Shown: piece after piece, positions 1 to 6,215 of the stretch
Layout of the letters: each line of letters starts with the position of its first letter
Numbering within the stretch: position 1 is the stretch's first letter
NCBI GenBank assembly: GCA_934636425.1
Contig: CAKUAV010000015.1
Location: 1-32,922 of the forward strand
Length of the DNA stretch: 32,922 bases
Direction: 5' to 3'
Origin: an uncultured Clostridia bacterium
Lineage (GTDB): Bacteria; Bacillota; Clostridia; Christensenellales; Aristaeellaceae
Notes under the pieces: model-generated
Database searches by the model: none
The model's input: the letters and a program-made list of their open reading frames with translations, nothing else
What the model was told of the DNA's origin: nothing
Position numbers and translations under genes: made by a program

Positions 1-245
1 CCGCGACAGAACCGCAACGCCGGGCGCAAACCGAGGGCAAACCGCCGCGCCAGAACCGCAACGCCGGGCACGCGCCGATGGCAACCGCCGCGGCAGAACC
101 GCAACGCCGGGCGTGAACCGAAGCTAAAACGCCGCGCCAGAGACGCAACGCCGGGCGTGAACCGAGGGCAAACCGCCGCGACAGAATCGCAACGCCGGGC
201 ACGCGCCGAGGGCAAAACATTGCGCTAGAACCGCAATGGCTGAAC
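1..245. repeat. 44-bp minisatellite (tandem repeat), continues off the left edge
   Basis: A conserved core (AACCGCAACGCCGGGC) starts at 10, 54, 97, 141 (as AGACGCAACGCCGGGC) and 185, and a decayed copy starts at 229. The period is 43-44 bp. The sequence between cores is also similar from unit to unit (ACCGAGGGCAAACCGCCGCG-like), so the whole unit repeats and there are no unique spacers. The array begins before base 1, so its full copy number is unknown. No convincing coding frame runs through it. Confidence 0.85.
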
Positions 246-587
246 GCGCTCATTTCTCGCGCCCCAATTCCGCATTCCGCATTCCGAATTGCCCCCGCCG
301 TTCCCCCGCGCGCACACACGCCTGTGCCGGAGCTAAAACCGGCCAAACGCAGCGCTTCGCCGGCCAACAATTCACGCGCATATGAAAACCGCCGGGGCCG
401 CGCCGCGTCAGCGCGGAATATCCGCCGCAAAGGCTCAGTCAAAACCGCCAAGGCAGGCACAAGCTGAACGCATAGGCTCGGCCAAAACCGCCAAGGCAGG
501 CGCAAGCCGAACGCAAAAGCTCGGCAGAAACCGCAGGGACGCGCCGCGCGCAAAGCGCTCTTTTCGATGAAGAAGTCGGGAATGTCC
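246..587. other. Non-coding stretch with a second short 43-bp tandem repeat
   Basis: No credible gene is seen. At about 437-522 two near-identical 43 bp units stand in tandem, with the core AAAACCGCCAAGGCAGGC at both, and a third partial unit runs to about 540. They share the flavour of the 44 bp minisatellite to the left (alternating AACCGC and GGCGC-type words) and are probably related to it. A short open frame of 62 codons at 382-570 is only the translation of these repeats. Confidence 0.6.
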
Positions 588-617
588 TTGCCACAGCCGC
601 TCGGGCTATGCTATAAT
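588..617 (+). promoter_or_regulatory. SigA-type promoter for the fucosidase gene
   Basis: TTGCCA at 588-593 and a perfect TATAAT at 612-617 are separated by 18 bp. The start codon lies about 45 bp further on. A GGGAG ribosome-binding site at 651-655 precedes ATG 667. Confidence 0.7.
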
Positions 618-666
618 GTCAAAAGTGAACGAATTATATGCAATAAGGACGGGAGCGTGACCATTG

Positions 667-1950
667 ATGGATTCCATGAAACTCAAGCCCAGCGCCGGCC
701 AGCTGGCATTTTTGGACTGGGAATTCGGCGTATTTTTCCACTTCGGCATCCGCAGCTTTTTCCTCGGCCATAAGGACTGGGACAACCGTCCCATGCCCGC
801 CGAGGCGTTCAACCCCGAGAAATTGGACTGCGAGCAGTGGATCCGCACGATCAAGGACGCGGGCGCGACATACGCCATACTCGTGTGCAAGCACCACGAC
901 GGCTTTGCCAACTGGCCGTCCAAATACACCGATTACTCCGTCGCCGCCACGCCCTGGAAGGACGGCAAGGGCGACGTCGTGCGCGAATATGTAGACGCCT
1001 GCCGCAAGTACGGCCTGAAGGTCGGCCTGTACTATTCGCCGGCGCAGTGGGGCGGCAAGATCAGCTTTAAGGAAGATCGCGAATACGACGACTATTTCAT
1101 CAATCAGATCGGCGAGCTGCTGACCGGCTACGGCAAGATCGACTATCTGTGGTTCGACGGCTGCGGCAGCGAGGGCCATCAGTATGACACCGACCGCATC
1201 GTCAAGGCCATTCGCGGCATGCAGCCGGAAATTCTGATATTCTCCATGTGGGATCCCGACACCCGCTGGGTGGGCAATGAGGACGGCTACGCGCCCATGC
1301 CCAACTTCAACACCACCGCCGACGTGGATTTCTCCATGCTGGCCACCGAAAAGGAAAAGCTGGCGCGCGCCAAGTTCCTGCCCTCCGAGTGCGATTTCAA
1401 GATGCGCTCTACATGGTTCGACTGCGAGCTGAACGAGGACACCATCAAGGAGGCCGACGAGCTGATGGGCATCTATGAGATGAGCGTCGGCCGCGGCGCG
1501 AATTTCCTCATCAACATCGGCCCCGACAGGCACGGCCTGCTGCCCGAAAAGGACGCTCAGCGCCTTGCGGAGTTCGGCAATATGCTCAAGGCGCGCTACG
1601 GTCAGGCGCTGCCCTTCGGCGATGTGGAAAAGACCGCAGACAACGAATGGAGCATCGCCATGGACGGCTTCAGCACCGAGCGCGGCGAGGGCGAAAAGGC
1701 CAACGCGCTGGTCAACCGCGTGGTCATCCGCGAGGATATGACCGACGGCGAGGGCATTGAGGAGTTCCGCCTCTACGCGCATATGCCCGCCTACCGCAGC
1801 AAGCGCGTGTGCCTCTACAAGGGCGACACCGTCGGCCATAAGGCCATTTGCGTCATACCGACGATGCGCACCGGCAAGATTACGCTCGAGGTGACCAGGG
1901 CCAACGGCGATGTGAAGATCCGAGACATAAAGGCCTATTACGCCAAATAA
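667..1950 (+). CDS. Alpha-L-fucosidase, glycoside hydrolase family 29
   Basis: The 427-residue protein is a GH29 alpha-L-fucosidase, which releases fucose from glycans by a retaining mechanism. The family features seen are the N-terminal WEFGVFFHFG block, KHHDGFANWPS around H76-H77 with the following YTDYS, and YLWFDGCG, in which D164 is the expected nucleophile. The C-terminal ~100 residues form a short beta-rich domain ending in a YYAK-type tail. No signal peptide is visible, so the enzyme should be cytoplasmic and act on imported oligosaccharides. The start is ATG 667, with GGGAG 11 bases upstream; TTG 664 and ATG 676 are possible alternatives. It is a one-gene unit with its own promoter and terminator and no transporter nearby. 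Subfamily (GH29-A or -B) and linkage are not decided by the sequence alone. Host mucin or milk glycans are a plausible source of substrate (inference). Confidence 0.9.
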   Translation: MDSMKLKPSAGQLAFLDWEFGVFFHFGIRSFFLGHKDWDNRPMPAEAFNPEKLDCEQWIRTIKDAGATYAILVCKHHDGFANWPSKYTDYSVAATPWKDGKGDVVREYVDACRKYGLKVGLYYSPAQWGGKISFKEDREYDDYFINQIGELLTGYGKIDYLWFDGCGSEGHQYDTDRIVKAIRGMQPEILIFSMWDPDTRWVGNEDGYAPMPNFNTTADVDFSMLATEKEKLARAKFLPSECDFKMRSTWFDCELNEDTIKEADELMGIYEMSVGRGANFLINIGPDRHGLLPEKDAQRLAEFGNMLKARYGQALPFGDVEKTADNEWSIAMDGFSTERGEGEKANALVNRVVIREDMTDGEGIEEFRLYAHMPAYRSKRVCLYKGDTVGHKAICVIPTMRTGKITLEVTRANGDVKIRDIKAYYAK

Positions 1951-1955
1951 CGCGC

Positions 1956-1998
1956 ATTCAGCCTCCCGGGGACTGCACTCCGGGAGGCTGAATGTTAA
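1956..1998 (+). terminator. Hairpin terminator after the fucosidase gene
   Basis: A perfect 14-bp inverted repeat (ATTCAGCCTCCCGG at 1956-1969 against 1980-1993) closes a 10-base loop six bases after the stop codon. Only a short, weak T-rich tail follows (GTTAAATA), so termination may be partial. Part of the hairpin (GACTGCxCTCCGGGAGGC) recurs at about 2403-2420. Confidence 0.7.
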
Positions 1999-2017
1999 AT
2001 AGGTCTTGATAAGCGGG

Positions 2018-2216
2018 CGACGGTGAGGCAGGCGCCCCCGCCGCTGCCATGCGCTCCGGTTTTGCTGAAATCTTTCGGGCTTCCGGGCGCAAAACCGCAA
2101 GAAATCGATTTTGCTCTGAAAATGGGATTTTTCGCTGTGGAAATCATCCCGCACCACCGCCGGGCGCGATTGGAAGCTGGAGAGGGCTTTGGACTTCTCG
2201 AACGCTCTGAGTTTTT
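2018..2216 (+). repeat. Structured dispersed repeat, copy A
   Basis: This is copy A of a repeat that recurs at 14706-14842 (B) and 14833-15050 (C). Shared blocks are a GGGAGGC..GCCCCCGCC..GCCAT-like head, TGAAATCTTTC, CCGGGCGCAAAA, TTTTGCTCTG, GAAAATGGGATTTTTC, AATCATCCCG, CGGGCGCGATT and a terminator-like end with a T-run at 2212-2217. Four segments can pair: GCAAAA with TTTTGC; GAAAAT with ATTTTC; AATCxTCCCG with CGGGCxCGATT; and GGAGAGxxC with its partner before the T-run. No open frame is conserved between copies, so it looks like an RNA or DNA structural element and not a gene remnant. Confidence 0.65.
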
Positions 2217-2382
2217 TAAGGCGATACCGCACAACTCGGCGGCGCATCAGGCGATGTCTTTCCCGCCATCTGCGGCATGCAAATTTCTCGATTTACCTCC
2301 AGTAAACCTTCGAAATCTGCATTTGCATCTGACGAAAAATCCATTCGCCGGCCGACCACCTCATTTGTGCGGTGTCGCCTTA
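2217..2382. repeat. 166-bp imperfect palindromic element (MITE-like or large hairpin)
   Basis: The ends are an inverted repeat: TAAGGCGATACCGCACAA at 2217-2234 and TTGTGCGGTGTCGCCTTA at 2365-2382 match at 17 of 18 positions. The centre is a second hairpin around 2280-2325, where TTTAC and GTAAA flank CTCCA and GCAAATTTC pairs with GAAATCTGC (one mismatch). The arms between also show partial complementarity, so nearly the whole segment can fold. It has no transposase and begins exactly where structured repeat copy A ends. It could be a small non-autonomous mobile element or a structured RNA. The window holds only one copy, so mobility is unproven. Confidence 0.6.
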
Positions 2383-2509
2383 GCAGTCTGACCATCCCGG
2401 AAGACTGCGCTCCGGGAGGCCGCTTTTGAAAGGCCGCGCCCATCTGCCCGATAACGCCCATCGGCAGGGGAGCGAGAAGACGGCGCGATCGATATGCCGC
2501 CGGCTCCGC
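2383..2509. other. Intergenic tail between the convergent fucosidase and dpaB genes
   Basis: There is a short hairpin, TCCCGGA at 2395-2401 with TCCGGGA at 2411-2417. It resembles the right arm of the fucosidase terminator. No clear T-tract on the minus strand marks the end of dpaAB transcription. Nothing else is recognised. Confidence 0.4.
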
Positions 2510-3094
2510 TCACGCCAGCAGCGGCTGGAGCTGGCGACCCTCCAGCGCGGCGCAGGCTGATTCGAAGAGCAGATCGAACCGCGCCACCAGCGAGGCAGGC
2601 TTCTTTTCCGGGCTGTCCTGCCGGAAGGGCACGAAATAGAAATTGCGGCAGGCCAGCAGCGCGCCGATGTTTTTGGCGCACATGGCCAGAGCGTCGTTCG
2701 TGGAGACGGCCAGCAGCACCGGCCCGCCGTTTCGCAGCTGCGATTTGGCCGCCATGACGACCGGCGTGTCGATGATCCCGCCGGCCAGCTTGCCCAGCGA
2801 GTTGCCCGTGCAGGGCGCGACGATCAACAGATCGAGCAGATGCTTCGGGCCGATCGGCTCGACGTCGGGCAGCGTGTGCCAGATCGGCCGGCCGCAGATC
2901 GCTTCAAGGCGGCTCTTCACCTGCTCGGCTGTGTAAAAGCGCGTGTCCAGCGACCAGACGTTGTCGGACAAAATGGGGTAAAGCGATGCGCCCTCGTCGG
3001 CCAGCCGCTGCGCCTCGGGGAAAACCTGTGAAAACGTGCAGAACGAGCCGGTCATCGCAAAGCCGATCCGCTTGCCGCTCAATAGGCCGTTCAT
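2510..3094 (-). CDS. dpaB: Dipicolinate synthase subunit B (flavoprotein)
   Basis: The 194-residue protein belongs to the flavoprotein/decarboxylase-like fold and is the B subunit of dipicolinate synthase (SpoVFB). With DpaA it oxidises dihydrodipicolinate to dipicolinic acid, the calcium-chelated compound that fills the spore core. Family signs are the GKRIGFAMTGSFCTF start, the LLIVAPCTGNSLGKLAGG block and the later PVVMAAKSQLRN and LLAVSTNDAL segments. Length fits the family (~195-200). The ATG lies one base after the dpaA stop codon, and the ribosome-binding site (AAGGAGGAG) lies inside the end of dpaA, so the two are translationally coupled. In Bacillus this operon is expressed in the mother cell; the same is expected here. 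Confidence 0.93.
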   Translation of the reverse strand: MNGLLSGKRIGFAMTGSFCTFSQVFPEAQRLADEGASLYPILSDNVWSLDTRFYTAEQVKSRLEAICGRPIWHTLPDVEPIGPKHLLDLLIVAPCTGNSLGKLAGGIIDTPVVMAAKSQLRNGGPVLLAVSTNDALAMCAKNIGALLACRNFYFVPFRQDSPEKKPASLVARFDLLFESACAALEGRQLQPLLA

Positions 3095-3095
3095 G

Positions 3096-3947
3096 TCAAA
3101 TCTCCTCCTTTTCGCGATTGCGCTTGGGCCCCGCGCCGATCAGCTCGAGGAATGCGTCCAGCTGGACGATTCCCGCGCTCAGGGGGCAATAGCGCCCGGG
3201 CAGGTTGTTCTCCCGCGCGGCGTTCAGCCCCAACGAGAGCGCGTCGTCCAGCGAAAAGCCGTAGGGCGCGCTGGAAACGTCGATCAGCACGGCGCTTCTG
3301 CGTATGAGCCTGAGATCGCTCCTTTCCATGACGCGCCCCGGCACGGTCGATACGATCAGATCCGCCCAGCCGAGCCGGCCGCCCAGCGCGCCGAAGCCGC
3401 AGGCAAACAGAGCGTCCGAGCGCGCCAGCGCGCGGGATTCCTCGCGGCGGGCGCAGGCGCAGACCGTACAGCCCATGTCGCGCAGCCTGAGCGCCGTGCC
3501 GCGGCCGATGCGCCCATAGCCGATCACCAGCGCGCGGGCGTTCTGCAGCGAAAACACGGCGCGGTTCATCAGCGCGTTCAGCGCGCCCTCTGCGGTCAGT
3601 GCGGCGTTTTTGCGCAGATAGTCCTCGCGCTGCGACAGGCAGAGATGCGGGCGGCCGAACGAGGCGGGCATATTCAGTGTGTCGGGAAAGACCAGCTGCG
3701 CGTCTCCTCGCAGCGCGTTCATCAGCGCGTCCGCGTCGATCGCCTCGCCCAGCGCCCCCGGGAAGGGCGTGCGCCAGGGATTGGCCATGAGAACCGCGTC
3801 GGCTCGGGAAACGTCGTCCCACGACGCGCGCGGGAAATCGAGCGGGCTGTTTTCCAGCCCCAGCGCCGAGACGTTCAGTCCGCGGCGGGCGGCTTCGCGG
3901 GCGGCATGGGCGGCGCGCGCGTCCCCGCCGGCAATGAGCAGCTTCAT
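3096..3947 (-). CDS. dpaA: Dipicolinate synthase subunit A
   Basis: The 283-residue protein is the NAD(P)-dependent A subunit of dipicolinate synthase (SpoVFA). The N-terminal third is the dipicolinate-synthase-specific domain, including MANPWRTPFPG. Residues ~136-230 form a Rossmann fold with the nucleotide loop GYGRIGRG at 143-150 and the VSTVPGRVM stretch, much like an adenosylhomocysteinase or D-isomer dehydrogenase fold. The C-terminal LIDVSSAPYGF block is also family-typical. A strong ribosome-binding site (GGAGGTGAT) precedes the ATG. It heads the two-gene operon dpaA-dpaB. Its presence supports a spore-forming organism that makes DPA by the dedicated enzyme, and not by the EtfA route used in some clostridia. 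Confidence 0.93.
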   Translation of the reverse strand: MKLLIAGGDARAAHAAREAARRGLNVSALGLENSPLDFPRASWDDVSRADAVLMANPWRTPFPGALGEAIDADALMNALRGDAQLVFPDTLNMPASFGRPHLCLSQREDYLRKNAALTAEGALNALMNRAVFSLQNARALVIGYGRIGRGTALRLRDMGCTVCACARREESRALARSDALFACGFGALGGRLGWADLIVSTVPGRVMERSDLRLIRRSAVLIDVSSAPYGFSLDDALSLGLNAARENNLPGRYCPLSAGIVQLDAFLELIGAGPKRNREKEEI

Positions 3948-4043
3948 AGAGGAAAATCACCTCCGATAGGCACTGAGAAAGTTCACTGGCATACTATGCG
4001 GGCGCGCCCGGCGCGTGCCGGAAAAAGAGAGGAACGGTCATTT

Positions 4044-4331
4044 ATGGACGAAAGCGGCAAGAAGTATCGCTTTTTTCAGCATACGGCGTGCGAGTTTTTT
4101 CCCTGCCACAAAACAGACAGGCCGGAGGACTTCAACTGCCTGTTCTGCTACTGTCCGCTCTACGCGCTGGGGCGAAAATGCGGCGGAAATTTCCGCTATC
4201 TGGAAAACGGCGTGAAGGATTGCAGCGATTGCCTGATTCCGCACGCGCGCAAAAATTACGATATCATCGTCGGCCGCTTTGGCGAGATTGCCGCGCTGGT
4301 GAAAGACGTTGACAAACCGGCGGAGAAATGA
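4044..4331 (+). CDS. Cysteine-rich small domain protein (probable metal binding)
   Basis: The 95-residue protein has eight cysteines at 16, 21, 32, 35, 37, 46, 60 and 63, in CEFFPC, CLFCYC, KC and CSDC arrangements. This fits the cysteine-rich small domain family (zf-like, Pfam PF04071 as I recall it). That domain often occurs next to, or fused to, cobalamin-biosynthesis enzymes such as CobD. It probably binds zinc or an iron-sulphur centre; its role is unknown. Start ATG 4044 has GAGAGGA about 10 bases upstream. The promoter of the downstream cobalamin riboswitch begins inside the last codons of this gene, which ties the two in space. No promoter of its own was identified. Confidence 0.8.
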   Translation: MDESGKKYRFFQHTACEFFPCHKTDRPEDFNCLFCYCPLYALGRKCGGNFRYLENGVKDCSDCLIPHARKNYDIIVGRFGEIAALVKDVDKPAEK

Positions 4332-4337
4332 TATACT
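4309..4337 (+). promoter_or_regulatory. Strong SigA-type promoter of the B12 locus
   Basis: A perfect TTGACA (4309-4314) and TATACT (4332-4337) are separated by the ideal 17 bp. The -35 box lies inside the end of the cysteine-rich gene and the -10 box directly follows its stop codon. Transcription should start near 4344, just before the cobalamin riboswitch. Confidence 0.85.
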
Positions 4338-4354
4338 TTACACTCGAAAAGTGA

Positions 4355-4482
4355 ATAGTCCGCAGTCGGCTCCGGATCGCCGGATCAGAGGGAAGTCGGG
4401 TGAAAATCCCGCGCAACAGCCATTACCGTGATCGAAAGGCATGCTTTTCGTCAGCCGGGATACTCGCCGAGTGCGTTTGCGG
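4355..4482 (+). promoter_or_regulatory. Cobalamin (B12) riboswitch
   Basis: The conserved core is visible: GAGGGAAGTCGGGTGAAAATCC (4388-4409; spoken of here in two parts, AGGGAAGTC and GGGTGAAAATCC), then an ACAGCCATTACCGTGA junction and the B12-box-like GTCAGCCGGGATACTCGCC (4450-4468). This layout matches the cobalamin riboswitch family. The junction motif is not the commonest version (usually CCCGCxACTGT), so it may be a variant class. It lies just after a strong promoter and upstream of genes for an ECF vitamin transporter, so B12 sufficiency should switch the locus off. Confidence 0.85.
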
Positions 4483-4483
4483 G

Positions 4484-4511
4484 CGCCGGGAGGTTTTTCC
4501 GGCGGGCTTTT
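4484..4511 (+). terminator. Possible riboswitch expression-platform terminator
   Basis: CGCCGG (4484-4489) pairs with CCGGCG (4499-4504), extended by G-U/A-U pairs, and is followed by GGCTTTT. It stands directly after the aptamer, where a ligand-controlled terminator is expected. The T-run is short, so control could instead act on translation or on a later structure. Confidence 0.45.
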
Positions 4512-4652
4512 GGATGTTGAAGAGCGCAACCGTTGCCGTCCTTTCGATGCGAGGAGGGCGCTTTGCTGCGCTCGTCTGGTCGATGGGAAGGGACAGGCAT
4601 CGTTGCGCCATTCATGAGACAATCATGGGTGGCTTTTGTTGTGTGAGGCGTT

Positions 4653-4958
4653 ATGAAGGGAAAGTATTCCAGAGAGGCGGCGATCGCGCTGCTGCGGGAT
4701 AAGGCGCAGGCGCTGCGGGCGGCGGGCGAGAAGCGCTGTCCCTGCCGGGGCGATTTTTCGGAGGAAGAGGTCGTGGCAGTCAAGGCGTTTTTGGGGCCGT
4801 GGCCGAGGGCGCTGGAGCAGGCCGGCCTCAAGCCGGTCAGCTATCCCGAGCGCGAAGCCAGACGCCAGGAGCGCCGCATACTCGCCAAACGCAGAGCCAC
4901 CGTGGCCAAAGTCGCGGCGCGCGGTGCGAAAAAGGCAGCTGAGCAGAGCGACGAGTGA
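4653..4958 (+). CDS. Small basic protein with a homing-endonuclease-associated-repeat-like HTH
   Basis: The 101-residue protein is the first gene after the cobalamin riboswitch. Residues ~6-62 are helical with a middle CPCRGDFSEEE and a closing FLGPWPRALEQAGL. That closing pattern (G-x-W-x-x-A-L-x-x-A-G-L) is typical of the short HTH repeats associated with homing endonucleases and other small DNA-binding proteins. The tail (65-101) is Arg/Lys/Ala-rich and basic. The ribosome-binding site is weak (GAGG four bases before the ATG). About 550 bp of repeats separate it from the next gene. A DNA- or RNA-binding role is possible, but function is unknown and its link to B12 uptake is by position only. 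Confidence 0.6.
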   Translation: MKGKYSREAAIALLRDKAQALRAAGEKRCPCRGDFSEEEVVAVKAFLGPWPRALEQAGLKPVSYPEREARRQERRILAKRRATVAKVAARGAKKAAEQSDE

Positions 4959-5050
4959 GCAAACGCCTGCTCTATGAAGGGGCGGCCGCCGCGGCGCAGG
5001 AGCGCGTCCATTGAAGAACCGCTGCGCGCGTTCCCGTGATTTCTGCTCGG

Positions 5051-5368
5051 GCTTTGCAAGGCGCAAGGCGCTTTGAACGGCGACTCAATCTGCCGGAAAA
5101 GCCAATCGACCGGCGAACGCAGCCGGAATGCGTTCGAAAAGTCACGGACTGCCGAGCGGCGCTTTGCAAGGCGCAAGGCATATCGAACGGCGGCTCAATC
5201 TGCCGGAAAAGCCAATCGACCGGCGAAGGCAGCCGGAATGCGTTCGAAAATCTGCGGACTGCCGAGCGGCGCTTTGCAAGGCGCAAGGCGTATCGAACGG
5301 CGGCTCAATCTGCCGGAAAAGCCAATCGACTGGCGAACGCTGATGGAATGCGTTCGAAAAGTCACGGG
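5051..5368. repeat. Three tandem copies of a 110-bp structured repeat
   Basis: Units begin at 5051, 5161 and 5271 (marked by GCTTTGCAAGGCGCAAGGC), exactly 110 bp apart, and differ at only a few bases. Since 110 is not a multiple of three, the frame shifts each copy, so this is not a protein repeat. Each unit can form three hairpins: GCTTTGC with GCAAGGC (using a G-U pair); GCCGG with CCGGC; and CGAACGCA with TGCGTTCG (5114-5121/5129-5136 in unit 1, one mismatch in units 2 and 3). The array fills most of the 4959-5509 gap upstream of the DUF4430-like gene. Confidence 0.85.
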
Positions 5369-5509
5369 TCTGCGGCGCGTTTTGCCGTTTTCACAGCCGT
5401 GGGGGGACTGCCGGCAATGCGGGCGTTCCCGGGCGGCGCATGCGATCGTGATACCCGCGTGAAGGCGCGTATCAAATATATACTCTTTAAGAGGAAAGAG
5501 GAGACAACC

Positions 5510-6199
5510 ATGAAGAAGATCTTTGCCCTGATGCTGGCGGCGCTGATGCTGCTCAGCCTGACCCCCGCGCTGGCCGAGGAGACCGCGCCCGTCGTGTACG
5601 TGACCATCGCCAACGGCGAAGTCGTGCTGCCCTGGCAGGCGGTCGAGCTGACCGACGCGGACGAGGACGGCGCGCTGACAATTGCCGACGCGCTCTATCT
5701 GGCGCATGAGGCCGCGTTCGAGGGCGGCGCCGAGGCCGGCTTTGCCTGCGAGAACACCGAGTACGGCCTGTCCCTGACCAAGCTCTGGGGTGTTGACAAC
5801 GGCGGCGCGTTCGGCTATTATGTGAACGACGCGATGGCGATGAGTCTGGCCGATCCCGTCGCGGACGGCGACTACATCAGCGCGTATGTCTACACCGACG
5901 CCGCGACCTATTCCGATGCCTACTGCTTCTTCGATCTCAAGACCGCTTCCGAGGGCGATGTGACGCTGACGCTGTCCGGCGTGAGCTTCGATAAGGACTT
6001 TACGCTCCTGACCAACCCCATCGCCGGCGCGACAATCACCGTCAACGGCGAGAAGACCGACGCTGTGACCGATGAGAACGGCCAGGCCACTGTGACCGTG
6101 AAGGCCGGCGATGTGATCAGCGCCGTGTCCGACACGATGACGCTGGTGCCGCCCTGCTGCGTGGTCGCCGAGACCGCCGAGGAGAAGGCCGCCGCGTAA
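5510..6199 (+). CDS. Secreted DUF4430-like (transcobalamin C-terminal-like) protein
   Basis: The 229-residue protein has a clear signal peptide (KK, hydrophobic core 4-18, cleavage after ALA at 22). Residues ~26-140 resemble the DUF4430 domain, the family likened to the beta-domain of transcobalamins, with the usual GYYVNDAMAMSLADPVADGD turn. An EF-hand or dockerin-like loop DADEDGALTIAD (49-60) suggests calcium binding. Residues ~148-215 form a second, Ig-like or carboxypeptidase-regulatory-like domain with ITVNGEKTDAVTDENGQA. There is no membrane anchor, so it is probably released or held by a partner. Start ATG 5510 follows an AGAGGAG site; the codons are strongly C-ending, suggesting good expression. 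It sits 16 bp before the alpha-barrel/DUF4430 membrane protein and downstream of the cobalamin riboswitch. Role as a B12-binding or accessory protein is inference. Confidence 0.75.
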   Translation: MKKIFALMLAALMLLSLTPALAEETAPVVYVTIANGEVVLPWQAVELTDADEDGALTIADALYLAHEAAFEGGAEAGFACENTEYGLSLTKLWGVDNGGAFGYYVNDAMAMSLADPVADGDYISAYVYTDAATYSDAYCFFDLKTASEGDVTLTLSGVSFDKDFTLLTNPIAGATITVNGEKTDAVTDENGQATVTVKAGDVISAVSDTMTLVPPCCVVAETAEEKAAA

Positions 6200-6215
6200 T
6201 TGAAGGGGAATTGAT

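Noticed and set aside
1..245. CRISPR array
   Set aside because: The spacing is regular, but the sequence between the conserved cores is itself repeated, so there are no unique spacers, and no cas gene is nearby.
634..2247. Large minus-strand open frame of 537 codons opposite the fucosidase
   Set aside because: It is a GC-rich shadow: the plus-strand frame has full GH29 motifs and a promoter, and the minus-strand translation matches no family.
2216..2461. Small minus-strand open frame over the palindromic element
   Set aside because: It is the translation of a palindromic non-coding element, with no ribosome-binding site and no protein features.
3036..4331. 431-codon plus-strand frame ending with the cysteine-rich protein
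   Set aside because: Its first 336 codons are antisense to dpaA and upstream sequence. Only the last 95 residues after ATG 4044 match a protein family.
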